A DNA stretch of 64,000 bases from Effusibacillus dendaii. GTDB lineage: Bacteria; Bacillota; Bacilli; Tumebacillales; Effusibacillaceae. The DNA lies in the NCBI RefSeq assembly GCF_015097055.1, contig NZ_AP023366.1, positions 3,127,001-3,191,000 of the forward strand, read 5' to 3'. Made by a program: the position numbers and the translations under genes. This document shows positions 8,223 through 15,705 of this stretch, one piece after another (within the stretch, counting starts at the first letter, position 1; each line of letters opens with the position of its first letter). Under the pieces are notes generated by a model. The model saw nothing but the letters and a program-made list of their open reading frames with translations, did not search any database and was not told the DNA's origin.

Positions 8223-10277
8223 GTGCAAGAAGTTGACGCTTTGCTGGTTCGGGTGGAAGCCGCGTTGCGGGAGGCCGAATTTGACCAGGCTTTGCAGCAG
8301 ACAGAAGATGCGGCGATAACCCGGATTTACCGAATCTTGGGGGAATTGCCGATGGCGGATGAAGCCGTGGTGTTGGACGCGGCCGGTTCCGTAAAGCTGG
8401 GGGCGAACCGTTTCAAAATAATGGACGATCTGGCCCGGCCGGATTGGCAAGATCCCGCTATCATTTCCCGGCTGCGAGAGGGAAGTGTGTACTACAGTCC
8501 GGTTCTGTTGGCGAATAACGGAATTCCTTCCGTCAAAGTCGTTGTTCCGTATTTTTCACCGGACAGGCGGATGTTTTGGGGCGGAATCGGGGTGCAGATC
8601 CGCCTGCGCAGTTTGTTTGAACTCGTCGGATCAAGGCATGCGGGAAAGCAGGAAGAGGTGTTTTTGGTCGATCAATCCGGCACTCTGATCGCCCACGACG
8701 ATTTTACGAAAGTCCTGCAACAAACGGATGTCGCCAAAAGTTTTACCGTCCGGCATTTTCTGGAGGATGGAAACCCGGGCGGACTGCCTTCCCCCAACCG
8801 CTACCAGAATTACGCGGGACAGGAAGTGCTGGGCGTATACAGCAAGCTTGCCAGAACCGGGTGGGCGGCTGTCGTCGAACAACCGGTTTCGGCGGCGTTT
8901 GCCTCCATTTATTCATTGCTTGGCAAACTGGCCTGGTTCCTGTTCTTTATTGTAGCGGGCGCCGTTTTGCTGAGCGTTTTTTTCGGTTTATTCTTCACAA
9001 AGCCGATTGAACAATTAGAAAAAACGGTTCGCCAAGTGGGGCGCGGGGTACTGGATATTCGCATCTCTACAAGGCGGAAGGACGAACTGGGAAGTTTGAT
9101 GACGGCGTTTAATCAAATGACCGCCCACTTGCGGATGCAATCGGAAAAACTGCTGCAGGAAAAAGAGCAGCTGGATGCGGTTGTGAACGGGATTGGAGCG
9201 GGATTGGCGCTGGTTTATCCGGATTGCCGGGTGGCCTGGATGAATCCTCTTCTGGAAAAATGGGTCCGATTCGACCGGAACAATCAGTTGTTCACCTGCC
9301 ATCAAATGTTCGTTAACTCGCCAAATCCTTGCTCCGGTTGCCCGATAATTTTGCAGCGGGATACTCGCGAACTGTGGGACCAGCAGATTACCATTTTGTC
9401 GCAACAAGGGGAACAAAAGGTGTTGCGGCATCAAATTTACCATCTGGAACATGTTCGGCCGGGAGATCCCGAATATCTGATTGTCGTGGAAGATATCACA
9501 GAACAGCGGCGCATGGAAGAGATGCTCATGCAGGCCGACAAGTTGTCCGCACTGGGACTGATGGCTTCCGGCTTTGTTCACGAGATCAACAATCCTCTGG
9601 CGACGATTCAGGCCTATGCCGAAGATCTGGAGGACCGGCTGCGGAGCGAGAGGGACGGATTGACTTCCGAAGACGTTGCAAGATATTTGAGGATCATTCG
9701 CGACAATATTTCACGTTCCAAGAAGGTTACACAACACATGCTGAATTTTTCCCGCAAGTCGGAGTGGAAACAGGAGTATATTCACGTCCCGTCCGTATTG
9801 GAGGAAAGCCTGTCCTTGTTTGCCCATGCCTTCGCAAAAAAGCGGGTGCGGCTTGAGAAAGAATGGGAAACCGACCTGCCAAGGGTGAAAGGCGATTCGC
9901 TGCAATTGATGCAAGTTATTGTGAATTTGTTGAACAATTCTCTTGATGCTGTATCCGACAATGGAATCATCAAGCTGACAGTCGGTTTTGCAAACAGTCG
10001 CTTGCAAATTCGCCTCTGTGACAATGGGACGGGTATCCCAAAAGAATATCTGAACAAAGTGTTTGACCCGTTTTTTACCACAAAGAAAGTGGGGAAGGGA
10101 ACGGGGCTGGGGTTGTCGATCTGTTACGGAATCATTACTCGCATGGGCGGAGTCATTTTGCTCAACAGTGTGGAAGGGCAGGGAACCGAAGCGGTGATCG
10201 ATTTGCCCGTTATCGATTCAAAAGGGGGAGCAACCGGAGATGGAGTGGCAGAACATCAGGCTATTGATTGTGGATGA
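8223..10277 (+). CDS. Sensor histidine kinase (dCache-like/HAMP/PAS/HisKA), N-terminally shortened
   Basis: A 684-aa NtrB-type kinase. An extracellular-type sensor region fills residues 1-235 (FGGIGVQIRLRSLFELVG; VFLVDQSGTLIAH is a Cache motif). One membrane helix follows (about 238-262), then HAMP, a PAS-like segment with four cysteines (FTCHQMF and NPCSGCPII), and HisKA with the phospho-site FVHEINNPLATIQ. The ATPase has NLLNNSLDA, DNGTGIP and GKGTGLGLS. A double-Cache kinase normally has a first membrane helix before the sensor; here the frame begins mid-helix and an in-frame stop lies 25 bases upstream of the GTG. The GTG follows a weak GGAGCGGG site. The gene overlaps the next one by 38 bases. 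It probably signals to that regulator. Confidence 0.88.
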   Translation: MQEVDALLVRVEAALREAEFDQALQQTEDAAITRIYRILGELPMADEAVVLDAAGSVKLGANRFKIMDDLARPDWQDPAIISRLREGSVYYSPVLLANNGIPSVKVVVPYFSPDRRMFWGGIGVQIRLRSLFELVGSRHAGKQEEVFLVDQSGTLIAHDDFTKVLQQTDVAKSFTVRHFLEDGNPGGLPSPNRYQNYAGQEVLGVYSKLARTGWAAVVEQPVSAAFASIYSLLGKLAWFLFFIVAGAVLLSVFFGLFFTKPIEQLEKTVRQVGRGVLDIRISTRRKDELGSLMTAFNQMTAHLRMQSEKLLQEKEQLDAVVNGIGAGLALVYPDCRVAWMNPLLEKWVRFDRNNQLFTCHQMFVNSPNPCSGCPIILQRDTRELWDQQITILSQQGEQKVLRHQIYHLEHVRPGDPEYLIVVEDITEQRRMEEMLMQADKLSALGLMASGFVHEINNPLATIQAYAEDLEDRLRSERDGLTSEDVARYLRIIRDNISRSKKVTQHMLNFSRKSEWKQEYIHVPSVLEESLSLFAHAFAKKRVRLEKEWETDLPRVKGDSLQLMQVIVNLLNNSLDAVSDNGIIKLTVGFANSRLQIRLCDNGTGIPKEYLNKVFDPFFTTKKVGKGTGLGLSICYGIITRMGGVILLNSVEGQGTEAVIDLPVIDSKGGATGDGVAEHQAIDCG

Positions 10278-11598
10278 TGAAACAGATTTGCTGGATCTTC
10301 TCCTGCAACGCTTGCAAAGAAAAGGGTGTACCGTCAGCGGTGCGGCTTCCTCGGAAGAAGCGTTGCGCCTGCTCGACGCAGCCTCTTTTGACGTTGGAAT
10401 TTACGACATCAATTTGCCGGGGGTAGATGGCATTCAACTGCTCAGGGAAACCAAACACAAAAACCCTGACATGGAAGTCATCATGTTGACCGGTCACGGT
10501 ACGGTGGACACCGCGATCGAAGCGATGAAGCTCGGGGCGTATGATTATCTGCGCAAACCGTACTCGCTCCCCGAACTGGAGGCGGTTTTGGCCAAAGCCG
10601 CCGAAAAGAATCGGCTGCGGGAAACAAACCGGGGGCTGAAGCAGGTCCTGCTGTCCGAAACCGGCCAGTTTGCCATTGTCGGACAAAGCCCGGCTATGCA
10701 AAATCTGTTGGATTTGACGCGACGCGTGGCGGACAGCGGAATTCTCATTTTAATTGAGGGGGAAAGCGGCACAGGCAAGGAATTGATTGCCAAAGCGCTG
10801 CACTTTTGGAGCGGCAGACGGGAACATCCTTTTATTGCCGTCAATTCCGCAGCCATTCCCGAAAGTTTGCTGGAGTCGGAACTGTTTGGACATGTGAAAG
10901 GCGCGTTTACCGGAGCGGTATCCGACAAACAAGGGTTGGTCGAGCTGGCGGATCGGGGGACATTGTTTTTGGACGAGATCGGCGAGATGCCGCTGGCTTT
11001 TCAGGCCAAACTGTTACGGTTTCTGGAGAGCCAGGAATTTCGGAGAGTAGGGGATTCCCGGCTGCGCAGGGTAGACGTAAGGGTAGTTGTGGCAACCAAC
11101 CGGATTTTGGAGACAGAAGTCGCAAAAGGAAATTTCCGGGAGGATTTGTTCTACAGGCTGAATGTGATGAAATTGACGTTACCGCCTTTATGCGAGCGTA
11201 TGGAGGATATTCCGTTGCTGATTGATCATTTTCTTGCCAAGTCCCGGAAAGGGCAAAACGTGGCAATTTCCGCAGATGCACGGAAGGCTCTTTGCAGATA
11301 CCGGTTTCCCGGAAATGTGCGAGAGCTGTTCCATATGTTGGAACGCGGGATGGTTTTGGCGAAAGGCGGAGTGATCGAGACACGCGACCTCTTGATTCCG
11401 GAAGAGAGCATTGGAAAATCCTCTCTTGTGGACACCGATCAACTGATTTCCCTGCCTGAACTGGAAAAACAGCATATTCTGCGCGTGTTGAATGCATGCA
11501 AAGGGAACAAGACACAGGCGGCCAAGATATTGGATATCAGTGTGCGGAACTTGTACCGGAAACTGGAAGAGTACGGGATGCTCAATGTGACATTTTGA
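10240..11598 (+). CDS. NtrC-family sigma-54 response regulator
   Basis: A 452-aa activator. The receiver domain (residues 1-120) has LIVDDE and the phospho-acceptor in YDINLPGVDG, with MLTGHG and RKPY completing the switch. The AAA+ core has Walker A GESGTGKE, the sigma-54 contact loop GAFTGA (in FGHVKGAFTGAVSDKQG), Walker B LFLDEIGEMP and the R-finger region FREDLFYRLNV. The C-terminal Fis-type helix-turn-helix is NKTQAAKILDISVRNLYRKL. It activates transcription only from RpoN promoters. It overlaps the kinase and is followed within about 60 bases by a -24/-12 promoter, which gives a likely target. Confidence 0.95.
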   Translation: MEWQNIRLLIVDDETDLLDLLLQRLQRKGCTVSGAASSEEALRLLDAASFDVGIYDINLPGVDGIQLLRETKHKNPDMEVIMLTGHGTVDTAIEAMKLGAYDYLRKPYSLPELEAVLAKAAEKNRLRETNRGLKQVLLSETGQFAIVGQSPAMQNLLDLTRRVADSGILILIEGESGTGKELIAKALHFWSGRREHPFIAVNSAAIPESLLESELFGHVKGAFTGAVSDKQGLVELADRGTLFLDEIGEMPLAFQAKLLRFLESQEFRRVGDSRLRRVDVRVVVATNRILETEVAKGNFREDLFYRLNVMKLTLPPLCERMEDIPLLIDHFLAKSRKGQNVAISADARKALCRYRFPGNVRELFHMLERGMVLAKGGVIETRDLLIPEESIGKSSLVDTDQLISLPELEKQHILRVLNACKGNKTQAAKILDISVRNLYRKLEEYGMLNVTF

Positions 11599-11610
11599 CA
11601 GGGTTCAAAC

Positions 11611-11650
11611 GGCGGCACCGGACAGCAACATCCGGTTTGCGGCCTTTTTT
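11611..11650 (+). terminator. Probable terminator after the sigma-54 regulator
   Basis: ACCGGA at 11617 pairs with TCCGGT at 11631, flanked by imperfect GC pairing (GGC/GCC) and followed by TTTTTT. It separates the two-component operon from the sigma-54 promoter immediately downstream. Confidence 0.65.
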
Positions 11651-11651
11651 G

Positions 11652-11668
11652 TTGGCATGATTTTTGCT
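11652..11668 (+). promoter_or_regulatory. Sigma-54 (RpoN) -24/-12 promoter of the cytochrome gene
   Basis: TTGGCATGATTTTTGCT matches the RpoN consensus TGGCAC-N5-TTGC. The invariant GG (11654-11655) and GC (11666-11667) are separated by exactly 10 bases. The predicted start site near 11679 leaves a short leader before the GGGAGGGAG ribosome-binding site and the ATG at 11696. Confidence 0.85.
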
Positions 11669-11695
11669 TAACATCTGTTTTGGGAGGGAGTTATT

Positions 11696-12610
11696 ATGAA
11701 AACGCCAAAATGGAAAAAAAGAGTATGGACAGGTATTGTGCTTGCAGGTGTTGTGATCGTTGCGGCGGCATGTTCCGCAGACAAGCCGGTTGCATCCAAC
11801 ACGCCTGCCGAAACGCCGAAGGAAACGAAAGCGACACAACCCAAAGTGCCGAGCATGAACGATGTGCCGCAGGGTCCGGAGGGAGAGGCTATTAAATTAG
11901 GCTATAAGCTGATGAATGAAACCAATACCGCGTTGAAGGAATACGTGGGGAACCAGATGGCTTGCTCAAGCTGTCATGGCACCGGCGGAACCGACTCGAC
12001 GGCAAGCCTGGTCGGGGTGACGGCGGTCTATCCGAAATACATTTCCCGGGCTGGCAAAGTGCTGACGATTGAAGACCGGATCAACGGCTGCTTCCAGAGA
12101 AGCATGAACGGGAAGCCGCTGCCGTATGACAGCGATCAAATGCGGGCTATGGTCGCGTACTTGTCCTACATCTCGCAAGGAGTTCCCACAGGTGTAAAAG
12201 AAAGGCCCTGGGCACCGGAAATCAACATGAAAAATCCGCCGAAAGCAAATGCGGCAGACGGAGAGAAATTGTACAAACAAGCTTGCGCAGCATGCCACGG
12301 TGCTAACGGAGAAGGAACCGGTCCGCTTTCGGGGCCGCCGCTTTGGGGCAAAGATTCCTTTAACATTGGGGCAGGTATGGGCAGGCAGTGGAAGGCGGCA
12401 GCCTTCATCCAACGCAACATGCCGCTGGGCGAAATGGGTGGCATTAAACAAGGGACTTTAACCGATCAGCAGGCAGCCGATTTGGCCGCTTACATTTTAT
12501 CGCAGGAACGGCCTGATTTTTCGTTAAAAGCTAACGACTGGCCCAACGGAGACGCGCCGGCAGACGTGCCCTACGAAACCAAGGCTAAGCAGGCGAAGGC
12601 TGGTCAATGA
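11696..12610 (+). CDS. Dihaem c-type cytochrome lipoprotein, TsdA-like thiosulfate dehydrogenase
   Basis: A 304-aa exported cytochrome. The signal peptide ends in a lipobox with Cys at residue 26 (VAAACSADK), so it is probably membrane-anchored on the outside. Haem-binding motifs are CSSCH (90-94) and CAACH (197-201). Between them, INGCFQRSMNGKPLP (Cys122) and DSDQMRAMVAYL match the TsdA pattern, where this Cys is the unusual axial ligand of the catalytic haem. TsdA joins two thiosulfates into tetrathionate and can work in reverse. The gene follows a sigma-54 regulator and its own RpoN promoter, and lies just before a persulfide regulon. Substrate assignment is by motif; another COG3258-type dihaem function is possible. 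Confidence 0.82.
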   Translation: MKTPKWKKRVWTGIVLAGVVIVAAACSADKPVASNTPAETPKETKATQPKVPSMNDVPQGPEGEAIKLGYKLMNETNTALKEYVGNQMACSSCHGTGGTDSTASLVGVTAVYPKYISRAGKVLTIEDRINGCFQRSMNGKPLPYDSDQMRAMVAYLSYISQGVPTGVKERPWAPEINMKNPPKANAADGEKLYKQACAACHGANGEGTGPLSGPPLWGKDSFNIGAGMGRQWKAAAFIQRNMPLGEMGGIKQGTLTDQQAADLAAYILSQERPDFSLKANDWPNGDAPADVPYETKAKQAKAGQ

Positions 12611-12662
12611 ACTTTTGCCAGATGCCATTCCCCAACTGATCATATTTGTTAAAACCCGCTTT

Positions 12663-12681
12663 ATACCTACCAGGATATAAT
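12663..12681 (+). promoter_or_regulatory. CstR-like operator overlapping a -10 box
   Basis: ATACCTACCAGGATAT (12663-12678) is a weaker version of the ATACCC-N4-GGGTAT operator found three more times downstream. It overlaps TATAAT at 12676-12681. It would control the now broken CoA-disulfide reductase gene. Confidence 0.6.
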
Positions 12682-12715
12682 CGGTGTAAAGATTATTGAC
12701 AGGGAGGGAATCGGG

Positions 12716-13369
12716 ATGGGAGACAAACAAACGATTGTCGTTATTGGCGGGGTTGTCGCCGGAGCCAGCGCGGCTGCCAAAGCGAGGCGCGAAGATGAAC
12801 AGGCGGCCATTCATACGAAAAAGGGGACTATGTATCCTTTGCAAACTGTGGCCTGCCTTATTACGTGGGTGATGAAATCACCGAAAAATTAGCTCTGCTG
12901 CTGCATACCCCTGACTCTTTGAAAAAGTGGTTCAACCTTGATGTGTTTTGTCCGCCACAAAGTGTTGGAGATCAAGCCGGAGAACTATTTTGTGTCGGTT
13001 AAAAATCTCGACAGCGGCGAAGTCTTTGTTCAGCCTTATGACAAGTTGATCATAGCCACGGGAGCCAGGCCAATCGTGCCGCCGCTGGAAGGGATCAGCG
13101 CACGCAACGTGCAGTTGTTGCGAACCGTGCCGGACGCCGAACAGTTGAAGCATTTACTCGTATCCGGCAAAGCGAAAAAAGCGGTGGTTATCGGAGGCGG
13201 TTTCATCGGACTGGAGGCGGTGGAGAATCTCCGGAGGCAGGGAGTGGCGGTTACGCTGGTGGAGAAAACGGATCAGGTCATGCCGCCGTTGGACCGGGAA
13301 ATGACGGTGGACATCGAAAAAGAATTGCGACAGATGGGCGTCCGGGTCATCTTGGGCAACGGTATTTAA
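12716..13369 (+). pseudogene. CoA-disulfide reductase / NADH oxidase-like flavoprotein, frameshifted and truncated
   Basis: The start has VVIGGVVAGASAAAKARR, the FAD-binding Rossmann motif of the CoA-disulfide reductase family. The frame then slips; the next family segment (FANCGLPYYVGDEITEK, with the catalytic Cys) reads in another frame, and a second shift near 12950 leads into the frame with IATGARPIVPPLEG and AVVIGGGFIGLEAVENL (NAD-binding). The gene stops at LGNGI about 215 codons along, where about 440 are expected, so the C-terminal half is absent. In other bacilli such enzymes sit in persulfide regulons, and here the CstR-like operator is still in front. At least two frameshifts plus the deletion make it non-functional, unless the shifts are read errors. 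Confidence 0.82.
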
Positions 13370-13390
13370 CAACCAGCATCAGTTTAAGGT

Positions 13391-13743
13391 TTAACTCGCT
13401 GCCTGCCGCCTAAACAGCGTGATATAGTAAGCCTTGCCGAACGAGGATATCAACATGTTCGGGTACATTCCGGCAAATCCGGCAGCCATGAGGGTACCGA
13501 TCGTAGCCGAGATCGTTGCGAACGCCGCTGTCCTCTTTTTCTGTCGCATCAAAAGAGGTGTAAGCAGGATTGACAGCATGGAGAGAACGGGGATCAGCCA
13601 GAGCGCAGGCTGTCTGACATAGTTTTCCCGTAAGGATTTAAGAGCGTAAGCAGGCTTCCGGTATACCCTTCGTTCGTGAAGGGAAGCCCGCGAAACAGAT
13701 TAGCAAATGCCACGCCCAGGAGCACAGCCACAGAAGGAACGTT
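13391..13743 (-). pseudogene. Cytochrome bd oxidase subunit II (cydB) remnant
   Basis: On the minus strand one frame reads LLGVAFANLFRGLPFTNEGY and continues to LLTLLNPYG; a shifted frame gives NYVRQPALWLIPVLSMLSIL and then FAGMYPNMLISSFGK before a stop. These match successive parts of CydB (quinol oxidase subunit II), with the helices between them deleted. Only about 115 codons of about 340 remain. It lies head-to-head against the truncated flavoprotein remnant, so this is a deletion junction. No start codon or ribosome-binding site is left. Confidence 0.7.
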
Positions 13744-13894
13744 TGAAAGTTCAAAAATTGTTGATGCAGGACACCACGCTGGCGGAATTGCGGAAGTTGT
13801 GTCCGGAAGCGAAGCGACTGGCTGGAAATCGCAAAGAAATACAATTTGTTCGGTCTGTACTGATTGCCGCGATTGGCGAGAAAAGGGGTTGGAT

Positions 13895-13924
13895 TTGCGG
13901 ACTTTATACCCAACAGGGTATAAT
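13895..13924 (+). promoter_or_regulatory. cstR promoter with CstR operator
   Basis: The perfect half-site palindrome ATACCCAACAGGGTAT (13906-13921) overlaps TATAAT at 13919-13924; a TTGCGG -35 candidate lies at 13895-13900. This is the layout expected of an autorepressed persulfide-sensor gene. Confidence 0.8.
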
Positions 13925-13964
13925 GAAGGATACAAACCACAAGCCAAACAGGGGGTGATACAGC

Positions 13965-14225
13965 ATGGAATACAATGGCGCGATGAAAAACCGCCTCCGC
14001 CGGATTGAAGGACAAGTCCGGGGAGTTTTGAGTATGATGGAACAAGAAAAGGACTGCCGCGATGTGGTGACCCAATTGACTGCCATCCGTACCGCTGTCG
14101 ATCGTGCAATCGGTCTTGTGGTAGCCGGGAACCTGGAAGCCTGTATCCGGGACGAACTGGAAAAAGGAAACGACCCGGACAAGGTCATTAAAGAAGCGGT
14201 CGAACTGCTGGTCAAAAGCCGCTAG
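13965..14225 (+). CDS. cstR: CstR-type persulfide-sensing repressor (CsoR/RcnR family), copy 1
   Basis: An 86-aa all-helical DUF156-family repressor. The opening MKNRLRRIEGQVRGVLSMM is the DNA-contact helix of the family. Cysteines lie in EKDCRDVV (residue 31) and NLEACIRDEL (residue 60). The copper sensor CsoR has His in an HLxxC motif; here the residue is Asn (NLEAC), which is the pattern of the sulfane-sulfur sensor CstR, where the two Cys form a di-, tri- or tetrasulfide bridge and release DNA. An operator is in its own promoter. The downstream methyltransferase is likely in the same transcript. A close paralogue lies at 20131. Confidence 0.9.
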   Translation: MEYNGAMKNRLRRIEGQVRGVLSMMEQEKDCRDVVTQLTAIRTAVDRAIGLVVAGNLEACIRDELEKGNDPDKVIKEAVELLVKSR

Positions 14226-14243
14226 CGGATAAGGAGGGATAAG

Positions 14244-14804
14244 ATGGCGCACCGGTTTGATCCGAAAAAAGCGCATAAACTGGATAATCCGGCGCGGCGT
14301 AAACTGCTGCCGCCGGAAGAAATTCTGGCCCCACTTGCGATCGGTGGGCGGGATGATGTCGCGGATATCGGTGTAGGGCTGGGCTATTTTGCGATTCCGG
14401 CTGCCAAAATGACAAGGGGTACTGTCTATGGAGTGGACGTGGAGCCGCAGATGCTTGGCCTTCTTAAAACAAAAGCCGCAGAGGCCGGTGTTGTGAATAT
14501 TGAACCGATCCTAAGCGACGCGGAAAATATTAGCCTGCCCGATGCGAGCGTCGATAAGGTTTTCTGTTCGCTTGTTCTGCATGAACTGGCGAATTTGGAA
14601 AAAGGGTTGGCGGAAATCAGGAGAATTCTCCGCCCGGGCGGAAAGCTGCTCGTGCTTGAGTGGGAAAAGAAAGAGACGGAATCCGGACCGCCTGTCGAGG
14701 AACGGATCGATGCAATGGATCTGGAGACCGGAATTCAAGCGTTCGGGTTTCTGACCCGGGTGATTCGTCCGAATCCAAATCACTACATCATTCTCGGGGA
14801 ATAG
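14244..14804 (+). CDS. Class I SAM-dependent methyltransferase
   Basis: A 186-aa methyltransferase of the UbiE/Methyltransf_11 type. The SAM-binding motif I is VADIGVGLGYFAIPAA, an acidic strand-2 end follows in VYGVDVEPQML, and motif post-I/II is in DKVFCSLVLHEL. The proline/aromatic NPNHYIILGE tail ends the protein. The acceptor substrate is unknown. It starts 18 bases after cstR with an AAGGAGGG site, so it is under the persulfide repressor. A detoxifying role (thiol or sulfide methylation) is possible but not shown. A strong terminator follows. Confidence 0.82.
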   Translation: MAHRFDPKKAHKLDNPARRKLLPPEEILAPLAIGGRDDVADIGVGLGYFAIPAAKMTRGTVYGVDVEPQMLGLLKTKAAEAGVVNIEPILSDAENISLPDASVDKVFCSLVLHELANLEKGLAEIRRILRPGGKLLVLEWEKKETESGPPVEERIDAMDLETGIQAFGFLTRVIRPNPNHYIILGE

Positions 14805-14818
14805 GATCAAATTCGTCG

Positions 14819-14859
14819 AAAGCCAAACCCTCACCGGAAAGCGGTGAGGGTTTGGCTTT
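14819..14859 (+). terminator. Terminator after the cstR-methyltransferase unit
   Basis: A perfect 18-bp stem, AAAGCCAAACCCTCACCG with its exact complement, around the 5-base loop GAAAG. It is followed by a short repeat of TTTGGC but no long U-tract. It also lies just beyond the stop of the convergent small gene. Confidence 0.75.
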
Positions 14860-14879
14860 GGCTTTGGCGGCATGGACAT

Positions 14880-15050
14880 CTATTTAGCAGAATGGTATTC
14901 AATTTCCACTTCAAGATGTGGATGAGTTTCTATTTTGTATTGACCGTCGGGACAAGCTCTGGAGTGATAATGACCGCGATCATAAGATACCATTTTTTTA
15001 TGACAATAGGGGCAAACCTCACGAATCCAGGAAATAAATTTGTTAAGCAC
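14880..15050 (-). CDS. Small Cys/His-rich protein, possible zinc ribbon
   Basis: A 56-aa protein on the minus strand, starting at GTG (15050) behind an AGGAGGG site 7 bases away. It has VCPYCHKK near residue 13, then DRGHYHSRACPDG, and a His/Glu-rich tail. The three Cys plus several His suggest metal binding, but the second knuckle has only one Cys. I do not recognise a family. It is divergent from the operator-controlled rhodanese operon and shares that intergenic region, so it could be coregulated. Confidence 0.65.
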   Translation of the reverse strand: MLNKFISWIREVCPYCHKKMVSYDRGHYHSRACPDGQYKIETHPHLEVEIEYHSAK

Positions 15051-15151
15051 AATTCTACCCTCCTATTAATCCAATAAGATTACTTGGATATTATTCTACC
15101 ACATTTCAAAACAAAATTCATCGATTGGCCGATGATAATTATTATTTGGTG

Positions 15152-15196
15152 TTGACAAATATTTTATAAGCATTATAATAATACCCAGTAGGGTAT
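15152..15196 (+). promoter_or_regulatory. CstR-controlled promoter of the rhodanese gene
   Basis: TTGACA (15152-15157) and TATAAT (15174-15179) are 16 bases apart. The operator ATACCCAGTAGGGTAT (15181-15196) starts 1 base after the -10, where a bound repressor would cover the start site. Confidence 0.85.
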
Positions 15197-15226
15197 ATAT
15201 CCCGTATCGTATCAAGGAAAGAAGGG

Positions 15227-15619
15227 ATGCGTGTGGTTTGGTTGCAGTATCTTATTTTTGCAGTCGTGGTTCTGTTACTCATTAAGAAATTCTTGCCGGT
15301 TAAAGGTTTAGAAAATCTCACCCCCAGAGAACTTGAACAACTGTTAGAATCTCCAAAGGGAAGCCAATTTATTGATGTGAGAGAAAAACATGAATTTACT
15401 GGGGGACACATAAAAGGTTTTAAAAATATACCTCTAAGTGAATTCAGCAAAAGGGTGCAAGAAATGGATCGCAACAGTCGGGTGGTATTAACCTGTCAAA
15501 GCGGTATGAGAAGTCGCAGAGCTGCAAGTATTTTAAAGAAAAATGGTTTCCAATCAATCAGCCATCTTAAATCCGGGGTTTCCGGTTGGCATAGCAGTTT
15601 TGTAAAAGGGAACAAATAA
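15227..15619 (+). CDS. Membrane-anchored rhodanese
   Basis: A 130-aa single-domain sulfurtransferase. An N-terminal hydrophobic helix (VVWLQYLIFAVVVLLLI, residues 3-19) anchors it, then the rhodanese fold has FIDVREKHEFTGGHI and the active-site loop CQSGMRSRR near residue 88, whose Cys carries the persulfide. Rhodaneses move sulfane sulfur between thiols. The start is set by GGAAAGAAGGG. It is the first gene after a CstR operator and is followed by its own terminator, so it is expressed separately from the next rhodanese. Confidence 0.88.
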   Translation: MRVVWLQYLIFAVVVLLLIKKFLPVKGLENLTPRELEQLLESPKGSQFIDVREKHEFTGGHIKGFKNIPLSEFSKRVQEMDRNSRVVLTCQSGMRSRRAASILKKNGFQSISHLKSGVSGWHSSFVKGNK

Positions 15620-15655
15620 AAGGAGACAGGAACATGCATGAGCCTTCTCCTTTTT
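15618..15655 (+). terminator. Terminator after the membrane rhodanese
   Basis: AAAAGGAGA pairs with TCTCCTTTT, with a partly paired interior around ATGCAT and ending in TTTTT. The stem overlaps the end of the rhodanese gene by two bases. Confidence 0.75.
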
Positions 15656-15669
15656 AAATAAACTAATAA

Positions 15670-15685
15670 ATACCCGGTTGGGTAT
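15670..15685 (+). promoter_or_regulatory. CstR operator of the main persulfide operon
   Basis: ATACCCGGTTGGGTAT, 20 bases upstream of the second rhodanese start codon. It matches the other operators in both half-sites. A -10-like TAATAA lies just before it; the -35 is unclear. Confidence 0.75.
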
Positions 15686-15705
15686 TAAGGGGGTCAATTC
15701 CTGCA

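Noticed and set aside
13707-13958. 83-codon plus-strand frame over the cydB remnant
   Set aside because: It overlaps the cydB fragment on the other strand and the cstR promoter, has no ribosome-binding site, and its middle part (TLAELRKLCPEAKRLAG) cannot be placed. It may be a scrap of a lost gene.
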